Source: AWTP1-13 sp963775835
Lineage (GTDB): Bacteria > Pseudomonadota > Alphaproteobacteria > Rhizobiales > Hyphomicrobiaceae
Assembly (NCBI GenBank): GCA_963775835.1
Contig: CAVZKV010000002.1
Span: forward strand, 682,001-746,000
Reading direction: 5' to 3'
Length of the DNA stretch: 64,000 nt
In this document: piece by piece, positions 35,828 through 45,247 of the stretch
Position numbering within the stretch: the stretch's first letter is position 1
How the letters are laid out: each line of letters begins with the position of its first letter
Program-made: the position numbers and the translations under genes
The notes under the pieces: model-generated
Database searches by the model: none
Seen by the model: only the letters and a program-made list of their open reading frames with translations
Told to the model about the DNA's origin: nothing

Positions 35828-37009
35828 ATGAAGAGAAGCCCCGCGCTGTCCGTCGTCCTCGTTGCCCTTGTTCTCATTGCCCTTGCCCTAGGCGGCACGC
35901 CGGCCGGCGCCAACCGCATCAACACCGGTGCGGCGGACGGGCCCTATCAGAAGCACTTTTGTGGGGTCCTCGCCCAACACCTCAAACTCGCCCAGTTCGA
36001 TTTCACCTGCGCACCGTCGGCGGGAACGCGCGAGACGATCGAACGCGTGCTCGCCGAGCCGCGCCAGCTGGGCTACGCCCAGCTTGATGCCTTCGCGTTC
36101 CTGGCCAAGGAGCTCAAGGCGGAGGCGGCATTCACCATCGTGCGCCACGACGACGTGCGCCAGTGCCTCTACGCCGTGACGCGCAATCCGCAGCTGATGA
36201 ACTGGGGTGACGTGTCGGCCAATGCCGAGCGGTTGCGCATCATCCTGCCGGCGGCCGGTTCGGACAGCGCCAGCAGCTTCCAACTCCTGCGTGCGATCGA
36301 TCCCGCGGGGATCGGCAAGGCACCGCAGGTGCGCCATGCGCCATCGATCGAAAGTGCGATTCGGGAGGGGCTGAGCGCCGAGGACACCCTCAGCCTGTTT
36401 GCGCAATTCCCCGATCCCGACAGCGAGCGTTTCGCGCTCATCCAGGAGCTGGGCGGCCACGTCGTCCCGGTTATCGACCGTACCATCCTGCGCCAGGAGG
36501 CGCTCGGCAAGAAGATCTATTTTGCCCAGGAGACGCAGGTGGAAAATCCACAGTGGATCAAGAGCGCGCGCCGAATCGTGACGGCCTGCACCCCCGTGCT
36601 CGTCTTCACGGGAACTGCCGATAGGGTCGCCGGCGACAAGGCGCGCAAGGACCACGAGGACCTGATCCGCAGCATCGGCGCGCTCAACGCGGGGGCGCTG
36701 CTGCCGGAGGAAAGCCTGTTCTCCAAGCTTTTGAAGCGCAGCAAGGAGCTCACCGCCACCAGCACGGAAAAGCTGTTGCAGGCGACCGAGCAGGCGCGTG
36801 AAAAGGCGCGGCCTTATACCGACAAGGCGATGGAGGCGGCCAGGGAAGGAGCCGAGCAGGCCAAAGGCGCCGCCGAGAGGGCCTCCGATGCGGCCAAGCC
36901 CTACGTCGACCAGTCGAAAGAGGCCGCCCAGAAGGCCTATGACGATGCCATGAAAATCGCCAAGGAGCTGCTGGAAAAGAAGCCACAATCGCCGCCAAAG
37001 AACGACTGA
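35828..37009 (+). CDS. TAXI-like periplasmic solute-binding protein with LEA-like helical tail
   Basis: 393 residues with a signal peptide (start ATG at 35828, SD AGGAGG just before). Residues about 30-300 resemble TAXI/TRAP receptors (INTGAADGPYQKHFCGVLAQHLK, then a lobe with ASSFQLLRAIDP). The C-terminal 80 residues are different: repeated amphipathic helix units such as AMEAAREGAEQAKGAAERA and AAKPYVDQSKEAAQKAYDDA, like LEA proteins or apolipoproteins. No TRAP membrane subunit is nearby. The receptor role is therefore uncertain, and the tail may bind membrane or wall. Confidence 0.65.
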   Translation: MKRSPALSVVLVALVLIALALGGTPAGANRINTGAADGPYQKHFCGVLAQHLKLAQFDFTCAPSAGTRETIERVLAEPRQLGYAQLDAFAFLAKELKAEAAFTIVRHDDVRQCLYAVTRNPQLMNWGDVSANAERLRIILPAAGSDSASSFQLLRAIDPAGIGKAPQVRHAPSIESAIREGLSAEDTLSLFAQFPDPDSERFALIQELGGHVVPVIDRTILRQEALGKKIYFAQETQVENPQWIKSARRIVTACTPVLVFTGTADRVAGDKARKDHEDLIRSIGALNAGALLPEESLFSKLLKRSKELTATSTEKLLQATEQAREKARPYTDKAMEAAREGAEQAKGAAERASDAAKPYVDQSKEAAQKAYDDAMKIAKELLEKKPQSPPKND

Positions 37010-37028
37010 CGAGGGGGCTGAGGCCCAA

Positions 37029-37077
37029 TCGGGCGGACCGTTCCGCTCGGCGCTGCTCGGGCGGACCGTTCCGCCCG
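37029..37077. repeat. Two tandem REP-like hairpins
   Basis: An 18-base sequence (TCGGGCGGACCGTTCCGC) is repeated at 37029-37046 and 37057-37074. Each copy folds as CGGGCGGA-CCGT-TCCGCCCG (8-bp stem, 4-base loop; the first copy has one G-T pair). They follow the stop at 37009 and may end or protect that transcript. A third hairpin with the same GGA-CCGT-TCC core is at 45248-45265. Confidence 0.65.
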
Positions 37078-37131
37078 GCGCGGCTGGCCCGCACTTGCCA
37101 CTGCGCCCGTTGAAAGGCTAGCAGTGTGCCC

Positions 37132-37860
37132 ATGCAGCACGCCCCTCGCCTTGCCGATCGATTGGCCCTGATCACCGGGGCAACGCGCGGAATCGGCCGC
37201 GCCGTGGCCCTCGCCTATGCCCGCGAGGGCGCACATTTGATTCTCGTGGGTCGCACGGCGGGCGCGCTCGAGGAAGTCGACGATGAGGTGCGCGAGTTCG
37301 GTCGCCCGGCGACGCTTCTGACCCTCAACCTCAACGATCTCGACAGGATCGACGCGCTGGGTCCCACCATCTTCCAGCGTTGGGGGAAGCTCGATATCCT
37401 GGTGGGCAACGCCGGCGTGCTTGGGCCACTGTCGCCGCTCGGTCATGTGACCGGAGAGGCTTGGAAGGACGTGATCGATCTCAATCTCAACACCAACTGG
37501 CGTCTGATCCGCACGCTCGACCCGTTGCTGCGCCGGTCGGAGGCGGGCCGGGCCATCTTCGTTACCTCCGGCGCCGCGGCGAACAGGCGCGCCTACTGGG
37601 GGCCCTATTCCGTCTCCAAGGCTGGTCTCGAAGCCCTGGTGCAGACCTACGCTGCGGAGATGGTCAACACCAACGTGCGCGCCAATCTGATCAACCCCGG
37701 GCCGGTCCGCACGGCCATGCGTGCCAAGGCCTTCCCCGGCGAGGATCCCGCCACCTTGCGCTGGCCGGAAGACATCACGGAGAGGTTCGTGGAGCTGGCC
37801 GAGGCCGCCTCAAACTACAACGGGCGCATCTTCGACCTGAAGACGAACGAGATGCGCTAG
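37132..37860 (+). CDS. SDR family oxidoreductase
   Basis: A 242-residue short-chain dehydrogenase with TGATRGIGRAVA, GNAG, the catalytic serine in FVTSGAAAN and Tyr-xxx-Lys in GPYSVSKAG. It resembles YciK-like reductases (DLNLNTNWRLIRTLDPLLR). The ATG at 37132 is preferred to an in-frame GTG at 37126 because it is the stronger codon. Substrate unknown. It converges on the MBL-fold gene, with 15 bases between the stops. Confidence 0.85.
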   Translation: MQHAPRLADRLALITGATRGIGRAVALAYAREGAHLILVGRTAGALEEVDDEVREFGRPATLLTLNLNDLDRIDALGPTIFQRWGKLDILVGNAGVLGPLSPLGHVTGEAWKDVIDLNLNTNWRLIRTLDPLLRRSEAGRAIFVTSGAAANRRAYWGPYSVSKAGLEALVQTYAAEMVNTNVRANLINPGPVRTAMRAKAFPGEDPATLRWPEDITERFVELAEAASNYNGRIFDLKTNEMR

Positions 37861-37875
37861 ACATCGCCTTGCAAG

Positions 37876-38673
37876 TTAGGCGGTGTCGACCACCATCCCA
37901 TCGTAGCCCGGCTCGACGTGTGGGGGCAGCTCGCGGCGCAGCGTCTCGTAATCGAGTTCGGACGTCATGTGGGTGAGGATTGCCCGCTTGACGCGCAGTC
38001 GTTCGATCCAGCGCAGCGCCTGCTTGACGCTGAAGTGACTGGGGTGGGGCACCGGTCGCAGCGCGTCGACGATCCACAAATCGAGATCGGCGAACAGCGG
38101 CAACGAGGCCTCCGGGATGTCACTGATATCGGGCGAATAAGCGACGCTGCCGAAACGGAAGCCAAGGGAAGGAAGATCGCCGTGTCGCTGGGGAAGCGGC
38201 ACGATTGTAATGACGCCGCCGGCGCCGTTGACGTCAAGGGCCGCCGGCGGCTCAAGGGTGTGGGCATTGAGAATGGCCGGGTAGGGCGAGCCCGGCGGCT
38301 GCGCGAAACAATAGTCGAAGCGCTGCTGAAGGACCTCGCGTGTGCGCGCATCGGTGTAAACATCGATGCGCCGGCGTGCGTTGAAAGCCATGCCCCGCAG
38401 GTCGTCGATGCCGTGCGTGTGGTCGGCGTGATCGTGGGTGTAGAGTACGGCGTCGACGCAGTCGACCTCGGCGTCAAGCAGCTGGTCGCGCAGGTCGGCC
38501 GGCGTGTCGACCAGCACGCGCGTGCGACCGCGGCCGACGATCTGCTCGACCAAGATTGCACAGCGCCGGCGCCGGTTCTTCGGATTGCTCGGATCGCATG
38601 CCCCCCAGATGTTGCCGACGCGCGGCACGCCACCCGAAGAGCCGGTGCCAAGAAGCGTGATCTTGCGGCTCAT
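37876..38673 (-). CDS. MBL-fold metallohydrolase (PhnP-like)
   Basis: A 265-residue metallo-beta-lactamase-fold protein with the metal motif THDHADHTHGIDDLR near residue 80, an N-terminal LGTGSSGGVPR and a later histidine in LTHMTSELDY. This subgroup resembles PhnP phosphodiesterases and usually follows metG-tatD in alphaproteobacteria. Its start overlaps the tatD stop by four bases (ATGA). The natural substrate is not known. Confidence 0.85.
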   Translation of the reverse strand: MSRKITLLGTGSSGGVPRVGNIWGACDPSNPKNRRRRCAILVEQIVGRGRTRVLVDTPADLRDQLLDAEVDCVDAVLYTHDHADHTHGIDDLRGMAFNARRRIDVYTDARTREVLQQRFDYCFAQPPGSPYPAILNAHTLEPPAALDVNGAGGVITIVPLPQRHGDLPSLGFRFGSVAYSPDISDIPEASLPLFADLDLWIVDALRPVPHPSHFSVKQALRWIERLRVKRAILTHMTSELDYETLRRELPPHVEPGYDGMVVDTA

Positions 38674-39464
38674 GCGGCGCCCAATGCGCTAGCCGGAACC
38701 TTGCGGTAGAGCCGCAGAAAATTCGCCGTGGTGATGCGGGCGAGCTCCGGCTGCGAGATGCCCTTGAGGTGCGCCAAGGTCTCGGCGGTGTGCACGAGAT
38801 AGGCTGGCTCGTTGCGCTTGCCGCGGAAGGGGCTGGGCGCCAGGTAGGGCGCATCGGTCTCGACCAACAGACGGTCGAGAGGCACGAGGGCTGCCACCTC
38901 GCGCAGGCGGTCGGACTTCTTGAACGTCAAGATTCCCGAGAAGGAAATATAAAGACCAAGGGCGAGGCCGCGCCGGGCCAAATCCTCGCCGCCGGTGAAA
39001 CAGTGCAGCACGGCAGGGAACGCCCCCTTGGCCGTTTCCGCCTCCAGGATCGCGGCGACGTCGCCATCGGCATCGCGCGCGTGGATGACGAGCGGCAATT
39101 GTGTGGCGCGCGCCGCGGCAATGTGGCGATGAAAGCCCTCGACCTGAGCCGAGCGCGGGCTGTTGTCGTAAAAATAGTCGAGGCCGGCCTCGCCGATCGC
39201 CACCACCTTGGGGTGCGCCGACAGCCGCACCAGCTCATCGGGCGGGATATCCAGCTCCTCGTGGGCATAGTGCGGATGCGTGCCAACCGAGCAGAACACG
39301 TTGGCGTTGGCCTCGGCGATGGCGATTAGGTTGGCCAAGCGCTTGAGGCGGGTCGAGATGCTGACGATGGCGCCGATGCCGGCGGCCCGGGCGCGGGCCA
39401 GCACGGCCTCGAGCTCATCGGCAAAATCGGGAAAGTCGAGGTGGCAGTGGTGATCGACGAGCAT
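38670..39464 (-). CDS. tatD: TatD family metal-dependent DNase
   Basis: TatD proteins are TIM-barrel metal-dependent hydrolases acting on DNA ends. The 264-residue protein has the metal ligands in order: DHHCHLDF, IGEAGLDYFY, VIHARDADGD, LHCFTGG and ETDAPYLAP. Its ATG overlaps the metG stop by one base. The open frame continues far upstream but there is only a shadow of metG. Confidence 0.92.
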   Translation of the reverse strand: MLVDHHCHLDFPDFADELEAVLARARAAGIGAIVSISTRLKRLANLIAIAEANANVFCSVGTHPHYAHEELDIPPDELVRLSAHPKVVAIGEAGLDYFYDNSPRSAQVEGFHRHIAAARATQLPLVIHARDADGDVAAILEAETAKGAFPAVLHCFTGGEDLARRGLALGLYISFSGILTFKKSDRLREVAALVPLDRLLVETDAPYLAPSPFRGKRNEPAYLVHTAETLAHLKGISQPELARITTANFLRLYRKVPASALGAA

Positions 39465-41071
39465 CAGCTTTTCTGTGGTTTTGGCGGCTTGCCGCCGCCC
39501 TCCCCGCCTTCGCCGAGATAGCGCGGAAAGACGGCGGTGGGCGCGGGAAGCAATGTGCCCGGTTTGAGCCGGCCGCTTTCGCCCAGCCAAGCAAAGCTGC
39601 GCTGCTTTGCGTCCTGGCCCAGGCTGTCGAGCAGTTTGGCGGCCGAGCCCGGCATGACCGGCGCCGCCAGGATGGCCACCTGGCGCACGACTTCTGCCGT
39701 CACGTACAGGATCGTTTCCATGCGCTTGGGATCGGTCTTGCGCTTGGCCCAGGGCTCCGCGCCGGCGAAATAGCGATTGGCTTCGGCCACCACCGCCCAG
39801 ACGGCATCCAGGTATTGCTTGATACCCTGCCGATCCATGGCGGCGCGGACCTTGGCATAGAGGGCATCGGCCTCGGCCAGGATCGCCCGGTCCGCATCGA
39901 TCAGCTGCCCCGGCGCTGGGACCGTGCCGGCGCAGTTCTTGGCGATCATCGACAAGGACCGCTGCGCCAGGTTGCCGAGGTCGTTGGCAAGATCGGCGTT
40001 GATGCGGTTGACGATGGCCTCGTGGCTGTAGCTGCCATCCTGGCCGAAGGCCGCCTCGCGCAGGAAGAAGTAGCGCACCTGGTCGACGCCGTAGCCCCTC
40101 ACCAGATCGAAGGGATCGACCACGTTGCCGACCGATTTCGACATCTTCTCTCCACGGTTGTAGAGAAAACCATGAGCGAACACGCGCTTCGGCACGGCGA
40201 TGCCCGCCGACATCAGGAAGGCCGGCCAGTACACGGCGTGGAAGCGTACGATGTCCTTGCCGATGACGTGCACGTCCGCCGGCCAGTAGCGCCAGCGCGG
40301 TGCCGCAGAATCGGGAAAGCCGGCGGCGGTAATGTAGTTCGTCAGCGCGTCGACCCACACATACATGATGTGCTCGGGGCCCGCCTTGGCGCCCGCGCGC
40401 GCCGACCCGGGCACCTTGATGCCCCAGTCCAGCGACGTGCGCGAGATCGACAGATCCGTTAGGCCACCCCTGACAAAGCTCACCACTTCATTGCGCCGTT
40501 CGGGCGGCAGAATGAAATCGGGGTGCGTGTCGTAGTGCTCGAGCAGGCGCTCGGCGAAGGCGGACAGGCGGAAGAAGTAAGTTTCCTCTTCGGTCCATTC
40601 CACCGGTGCGCCCAGCGGCTCGCGTCGCACGCCATCGGCGTCGAGCGTCGTTTCTTTTTCGTCGAAGTAGGCTTCCTGGCGCACCGAATACCAGCCGGCG
40701 TATTTATCGAGGTAGATGTCGCCGGCCTTCTCCATACGCCGCCAGATTTCTTCCGAGGCGCGGTAGTGCCGAGGCTCGGTCGTGCGAATGAAGTCGTCCT
40801 GGCTGACGTTGAGCGCCACCATCATGTCGCGAAAGCGCTGCGAATTACGGTCGGCCAAGGCCTGTGGCGTCAACCCCTCGGCGATCGCCGTCTGCTTCAT
40901 CTTCAAGCCGTGCTCGTCGGTCCCGGTCAGAAAGAACACATCCTTATTGTCGAGACGCTCGAAGCGCGCGATGGCGTCCGTGGCCAGCGCCGTATAGGCG
41001 TGGCCGATGTGCGGCACCCCGTTCGGATAAAAGATCGGCGTGGTGATATAGAACTGCACTTTCCCGCTCAT
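39464..41071 (-). CDS. metG: Methionyl-tRNA synthetase
   Basis: MetRS charges methionine on tRNA-Met. The 535-residue class I enzyme has the HIGH-type motif PNGVPHIGHAYTALA at the N-terminus and KMSKS (EKMSKSVGNVVDP) near residue 310. The anticodon-binding helical domain follows. No C-terminal EMAP-like dimerisation domain is present, as usual for the short alphaproteobacterial form. The last 20 residues are low-complexity. Confidence 0.96.
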   Translation of the reverse strand: MSGKVQFYITTPIFYPNGVPHIGHAYTALATDAIARFERLDNKDVFFLTGTDEHGLKMKQTAIAEGLTPQALADRNSQRFRDMMVALNVSQDDFIRTTEPRHYRASEEIWRRMEKAGDIYLDKYAGWYSVRQEAYFDEKETTLDADGVRREPLGAPVEWTEEETYFFRLSAFAERLLEHYDTHPDFILPPERRNEVVSFVRGGLTDLSISRTSLDWGIKVPGSARAGAKAGPEHIMYVWVDALTNYITAAGFPDSAAPRWRYWPADVHVIGKDIVRFHAVYWPAFLMSAGIAVPKRVFAHGFLYNRGEKMSKSVGNVVDPFDLVRGYGVDQVRYFFLREAAFGQDGSYSHEAIVNRINADLANDLGNLAQRSLSMIAKNCAGTVPAPGQLIDADRAILAEADALYAKVRAAMDRQGIKQYLDAVWAVVAEANRYFAGAEPWAKRKTDPKRMETILYVTAEVVRQVAILAAPVMPGSAAKLLDSLGQDAKQRSFAWLGESGRLKPGTLLPAPTAVFPRYLGEGGEGGGKPPKPQKS

Positions 41072-41308
41072 GTCGCAGGTTCCGCCCTCGGTTCAATCCT
41101 TTAGCCATGACCGGCGTCCGCAGGCGGGACGCCCAGCATTAGCGCATTCGGCCGCGCCGCCACCGCGGCCTGGCGCCTGGGCAGGAAACCATCCTAGCAA
41201 CCTTGCTGATCATGGTTTTTTTGCTTCGCTTTGAGAAAGCGCGCGTGGCCTATCATGAAAAGGCCGCCAGTGCCACCGGCAATGCGAAGGGGCAAGAATG
41301 CACCCGGT

Positions 41309-42430
41309 TCAAGCGCGGGCAAGGGTCTCTAGGCGCGCAAACAGCGAGGTGAGCGTGGCCTTGCGGTCGAGATTGAGTTCGCCGGCATCGGCCTTCTCAG
41401 CGACCGCCGTCGTCCAAAACTCGGCCCAGGCCGGCAGGCGCTCCGGCGCGATCAGGCGTTCGGCCAAGTCCCGTTCCGTCGCCGAGCCCTGCCCCGTGGC
41501 GCGGGCCCGCACCAGCCTCGCCAGCTGGTCGAGAAACAGCTCGAAAAAGGTTTCGTAGGGCTGCTCCGGTGCGCCATATCCCATCTCATCGCTCAGGGCA
41601 TGCGCCAGCTGCCAATCGAGGCGTGGCAGCGAGCCCACCAGCCGTTCGATGCGGGCGTGAAGCGCTAGTCCGCCCGCGGCCACAAGTTGCAAAGCCCGGC
41701 GCACGCTACCCTGGGCGACGCGCTCCAATTCGCCCCAGGCCTCGAGATCGGGCGGATCCATGTCGCCGGCCTGCAGCGCGGCGGTCACCGCCGCGCGCAA
41801 GGGCTCAGCGCCCAGCGCATCGAGATCGAGACGCCGGCACCGCGAGCGGATGGTGGCCAAGAGCTGGCTCGGTGCGGCCGAAATCAACAAAAACAAGGTG
41901 CGCGCGGGCGGCTCCTCCAGTGACTTCAGCACGGCGTTGGCGGCATTGATATTGAGCTCGTCGGCCGAGTCGATCAGCACGACACGCCAGGCACCGCTGG
42001 CGCTGGTCAGCCCCAGGAACGACTTCAGCCTACGCACCTCGTCGATCGGGATCGACTGCGCAAAGCGCTTTGCCCTGCTGTCGTAGGGGCGGCGCAGCAG
42101 CAAGAGGCCAGGATGGGAAAGCGCCTTCACCTGGCGCGCGGCGCGCGTGTCGGGCGCCACTTTAAGGGTCGTGCCCGACGCATCGCGCTCGGAAGGCTCA
42201 GCCAAAGCATGCCGCGCCAGCCGATACGCCAAAGTGGCTTTGCCGATGCCGCGACGGCCGCTGAGCAGCCAGGCGTGGTGCATTTGCCCACCGGCGAAAG
42301 CCTGCGCCAGGTCCCGCTCGGCCGCGGCATGACCGAACAGGGCCGCCGTCTCGCGCGGATGCGGGAAGCCCTCGAGCCGATCGGCCTCGGGTGCGGCGTC
42401 GACCTCCTGCGGCGCTGGTGCGCGGGCCAT
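41309..42430 (-). CDS. holB: DNA polymerase III subunit delta'
   Basis: The delta' subunit is part of the clamp loader. The 373-residue protein has an AAA+ core with LLSGRRGIGKATLAYRLAR (P-loop kept), the region VLIDSADELNINAANAVLKSLEEPPA and the sensor-like SRCRRLDLD. The C-terminal helical collar completes the family length. It overlaps the tmk stop by one base, the usual tmk-holB pair. A gap of 237 bases separates it from metG. Confidence 0.94.
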   Translation of the reverse strand: MARAPAPQEVDAAPEADRLEGFPHPRETAALFGHAAAERDLAQAFAGGQMHHAWLLSGRRGIGKATLAYRLARHALAEPSERDASGTTLKVAPDTRAARQVKALSHPGLLLLRRPYDSRAKRFAQSIPIDEVRRLKSFLGLTSASGAWRVVLIDSADELNINAANAVLKSLEEPPARTLFLLISAAPSQLLATIRSRCRRLDLDALGAEPLRAAVTAALQAGDMDPPDLEAWGELERVAQGSVRRALQLVAAGGLALHARIERLVGSLPRLDWQLAHALSDEMGYGAPEQPYETFFELFLDQLARLVRARATGQGSATERDLAERLIAPERLPAWAEFWTTAVAEKADAGELNLDRKATLTSLFARLETLARA

Positions 42431-43086
42431 CAGGCGGTGCCCGCCAGCAGGCGCTCGGCGACCGCTTGCCAGACCGCCGCCGCAATGGTCTCGGGCGGCT
42501 GCGCCGCGTCGATGATGACGCAGCGTTGCGCCTCCGCCCTGGCCAGCGCCAAGTAGCCGGCGCGTAGACGCTGGTGAAACTCGAGCTCGCGTTGCTCAAA
42601 GCGATCGGCCTCGCTGGCTGCGCGCGTCGGCGCCAGCCGGCGCCTGACGCGACCAAGGCCGTCGCGGGGGTCGAGGTCGAGCACGACGGTGAGGTCGGGT
42701 CGGTGGCTTTTCACCACCAGAGCTTCGAGCGTCTCGAGTACCTCGGGGGCCACGCCCCCCGCGCTGCCCTGATAGACCCGGGTGGAATTGGAAAAGCGGT
42801 CGCACACCACCCAGCCGTCCGCGCTCAGGTGCGGCGCGATCGTCTGTTGCAGGTGATCGGCGCGGGCGGCATAGAACAGCAAAGCTTCGCAGAGCGCGCC
42901 GTGCGCCGGCGTGCCGGGGTCGAGGAGGAGTGCTCTTATCCGTTCGGCAAAGGGCGAGCCCCCAGGCTCGCGCGTGAGGATGACGTCGAGGCCCCGCTTG
43001 GCCAAGGCCGCGACCAGCAGCTTGGCCTGCGTCGACTTGCCGACGCCTTCGCCGCCCTCGAAAGTGATGAACTTTCCCGATCTCAT
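42430..43086 (-). CDS. tmk: Thymidylate kinase
   Basis: Tmk phosphorylates dTMP to dTDP. I start it at the ATG complementary to 43084-43086 (MRSGKFITFEGGEGVGKST), giving 218 residues; the 37-codon upstream extension overlaps nothing recognisable. The P-loop is FEGGEGVGKST, the catalytic region LTREPGGSP, the substrate motif CDRFSNSTRVYQG. The gene ends in an overlap with holB and lies 70 bases after dacA. Confidence 0.95.
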   Translation of the reverse strand: MRSGKFITFEGGEGVGKSTQAKLLVAALAKRGLDVILTREPGGSPFAERIRALLLDPGTPAHGALCEALLFYAARADHLQQTIAPHLSADGWVVCDRFSNSTRVYQGSAGGVAPEVLETLEALVVKSHRPDLTVVLDLDPRDGLGRVRRRLAPTRAASEADRFEQRELEFHQRLRAGYLALARAEAQRCVIIDAAQPPETIAAAVWQAVAERLLAGTA

Positions 43087-43156
43087 CGCGCTCGCGTCCG
43101 GCGCTCGCAAGCCCGGCGGCGGCGCCTGTCGTTGCCGTCGAGCCACGCGGCCCTTG

Positions 43157-44359
43157 TTAGGGGATCCAGCGGGTAGCCAAATATAGCAGCGTGTCAAGCC
43201 CGCGGCGCATCACGCCCGCTCGCCCGACGTCCTCGGCCACGTAGAGGGGCACCTCGTTGGTCGTCTCGCTGGGCGTCGTCACGCGCAGCCTGGCGACCTG
43301 TTCGCCCTTGCGCAACGGGGGCTTCAGGGGACCGTTGTAGATGATTTGCGCCCTCAATTTCGGATTGGCGGGCTGACGCGCCAGCCAAATATTGACATCG
43401 CCGTTGCCGGTCAACGGCACGAACATACGTTCTCCGCCCCAGACCCGGGCGTGACCGATCACCTCGCCCGCGTCGAACAGCTTGACCTCGGAAAAATTCT
43501 TGAAGCCCCACTCGAGCAAGCGTCGCGCCTCGTCACGGCGTTCCTCGGCCGTGCTGCAGCCGTTGAGCACGGCAATCAGACGCCGTCCATCCTGCTTGGC
43601 GGAGGCGACGATGCCATAACCCGATTCCTTGATGAAGCCGGTCTTGAGGCCGTCGATTCCCGCCACCAGATTGATGAGCGGGTTACGGTTGGTGAATTTG
43701 TGCTTGCGGTAGGGAAATTCCTTCAAGGCAAAGTAGCCGTAGTAGTCGGGATACTCCTGGATCACGTGGCGCGCCAGCAGCGCCAATTCGCGCGCCGTGG
43801 TGACGTGGTCGGGCTGGTAGAGTCCGGTCGCATTCTTGAATATGGACTTGTTAAGGCCAAGCGCGCGGGCCTGCTCGGTCATGCGCGCCGCAAACAAGTC
43901 CTCCGCGCCCGCCATGTTTTCGGCAATCGAGATCGCGGCATCATTGCCCGACTGCACCGTGATCCCCTTGATCAGCTCCTCGACGGTTGCCCGCGTGCCG
44001 AGCGGCACGAACATGGCCGAGGTGCCCGACGGTGCCCCGCCCTTACGCCAGGCGTTCTCGCTCATCAAGAACTCATCGCTGAGCTTGAGCTCGCCCGCCC
44101 TGAGCGCCTTGAAGAGGACCGTGAGCGTCATCAGTTTGCTCATGCTGGCTGGATACATGAGCTCGTCGGCGTTGCGTTGGTACATGATGGCGCCGGTATC
44201 GGCGTCCATCAGAATGGCCTGCGCGGCCTTGACGCTAAACTCGGCCTGTGCGGCGGCGGGGCCGGTTTCGCCCAGGGCGAAGGCCAGCATGAGCACCAGC
44301 GCCAACAGCCAGCGAGATGTGGGCCCGCGCGATGAACGAGCCGTAGCAAGGCGTATCAT
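43157..44359 (-). CDS. D-alanyl-D-alanine carboxypeptidase (penicillin-binding protein 5/6 family)
   Basis: This serine peptidase trims D-Ala from peptidoglycan side chains in the periplasm. The 400-residue protein begins with a signal peptide ending near AAAQA (residue 39). The SxxK motif is Ser72-Met-Ser-Lys75, SxN is in TVQSGNDAA, and KTG is in GLKTGFIKESG. A C-terminal beta-domain and a terminal amphipathic helix (LDTLLYLATRWIP) for membrane contact complete it. DacA- or DacF-like naming is equally possible. Confidence 0.93.
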   Translation of the reverse strand: MIRLATARSSRGPTSRWLLALVLMLAFALGETGPAAAQAEFSVKAAQAILMDADTGAIMYQRNADELMYPASMSKLMTLTVLFKALRAGELKLSDEFLMSENAWRKGGAPSGTSAMFVPLGTRATVEELIKGITVQSGNDAAISIAENMAGAEDLFAARMTEQARALGLNKSIFKNATGLYQPDHVTTARELALLARHVIQEYPDYYGYFALKEFPYRKHKFTNRNPLINLVAGIDGLKTGFIKESGYGIVASAKQDGRRLIAVLNGCSTAEERRDEARRLLEWGFKNFSEVKLFDAGEVIGHARVWGGERMFVPLTGNGDVNIWLARQPANPKLRAQIIYNGPLKPPLRKGEQVARLRVTTPSETTNEVPLYVAEDVGRAGVMRRGLDTLLYLATRWIP

Positions 44360-44385
44360 TTTGACCCGCGCGTCATGCCATGGTT

Positions 44386-44452
44386 CCGTCACTGAGTATG
44401 TCCCGTCACTCCGTATGCCCCATCACTGCGTATGCCCGTCACTCCGTATGCC
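44386..44452. repeat. 17-base tandem repeat before the carboxypeptidase gene
   Basis: Four head-to-tail units of the type CCGTCACTCCGTATGCC (17, 17, 16 and 17 bases). Units two and four are identical. They lie 27 bases upstream of the start codon at 44359, within the region that should hold the promoter and ribosome site. Confidence 0.8.
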
Positions 44453-44592
44453 CCCCATTAGCCCCCTATGTCTCCTCACCAGTGTGGCCCCTCGGTCAGC
44501 ACCCCGGTGGGAGATTGTAAGCCTCGGCCGTTGCCAGCGTTGTGGCGCCCACCCGCGGCGAGTATGGTCGCCTCGCAGCATAGTCTCGAATC

Positions 44593-45207
44593 CTAGCGGC
44601 TGTCATTGGGCCCGCGCGCCAACCTGATCTGAAACCAGGGCTGGGAGGCGAGAAAGCGCTGCTCGCGGCGATCATCGCCCGACAAGGGCGCCGGGCCCGC
44701 ATAGCGTACGCGAACCCGGGCTAACCCAGGCGCCTCGACGCCGAGATAGCGCGCGCTTGCGCGCGACAAGTCGATCACCCGGTTGTTGACGTAAGGTCCC
44801 CGATCATTGAGCCGCACCAGCAGCGTGCGTCCATTCTCCAGATTGGTGACGTAGGCGAGCGAGGGCAATGGCAAGGTGGGGTGGGCGGCGGTGAGCCCCC
44901 ACATGTCGAAGATTTCGCCATTGGACGTGCGCCGGCCATGAAAGTCTTCCGCATAGAAGGAGGCAAGGCCGGTACGATCGTAGCCGGGCTCTTCCTGCGG
45001 CACATACCAGCGCCCGTCGATCTGATAGGGCGCGCCCAGCTTGTAGGCGCCACCGCCCTTGGGGATGGGTTGCTTGGGATCCACCACGCGCGGGCTGGCG
45101 GAGCCGTAGCGTGCCTCGTTTCGGGAGCCGGAGCAGGCAGCCGTTACGCCGGCCGCCGCGGCCAGCGCCAGGCAGGAGACGACCGACGGCCGCCAGGGGA
45201 TACGCAT
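44593..45207 (-). CDS. rlpA: Septal ring lytic transglycosylase RlpA family lipoprotein
   Basis: RlpA proteins are outer-membrane lipoproteins; some cleave naked glycan strands at the septum. The 204-residue protein begins at the ATG complementary to 45205-45207. It has a lipobox-like VTAAC (Cys near residue 24) and the double-psi barrel core: GLASFYAEDFHGRRTSNGE, TAAHPTLPLPS, RLNDRGPY and VIDLSRASA. The C-terminal SPOR domain found in many members is absent, so septal targeting is uncertain. Confidence 0.9.
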   Translation of the reverse strand: MRIPWRPSVVSCLALAAAAGVTAACSGSRNEARYGSASPRVVDPKQPIPKGGGAYKLGAPYQIDGRWYVPQEEPGYDRTGLASFYAEDFHGRRTSNGEIFDMWGLTAAHPTLPLPSLAYVTNLENGRTLLVRLNDRGPYVNNRVIDLSRASARYLGVEAPGLARVRVRYAGPAPLSGDDRREQRFLASQPWFQIRLARGPNDSR

Positions 45208-45247
45208 AACGATTAAGACCTTGGCCTCGGGCTCCCCGCGAGGAGCA

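Noticed and set aside
44386..44452. CRISPR array
   Set aside because: Units are directly adjacent with no spacers and only 17 bases long; no cas genes in the window.
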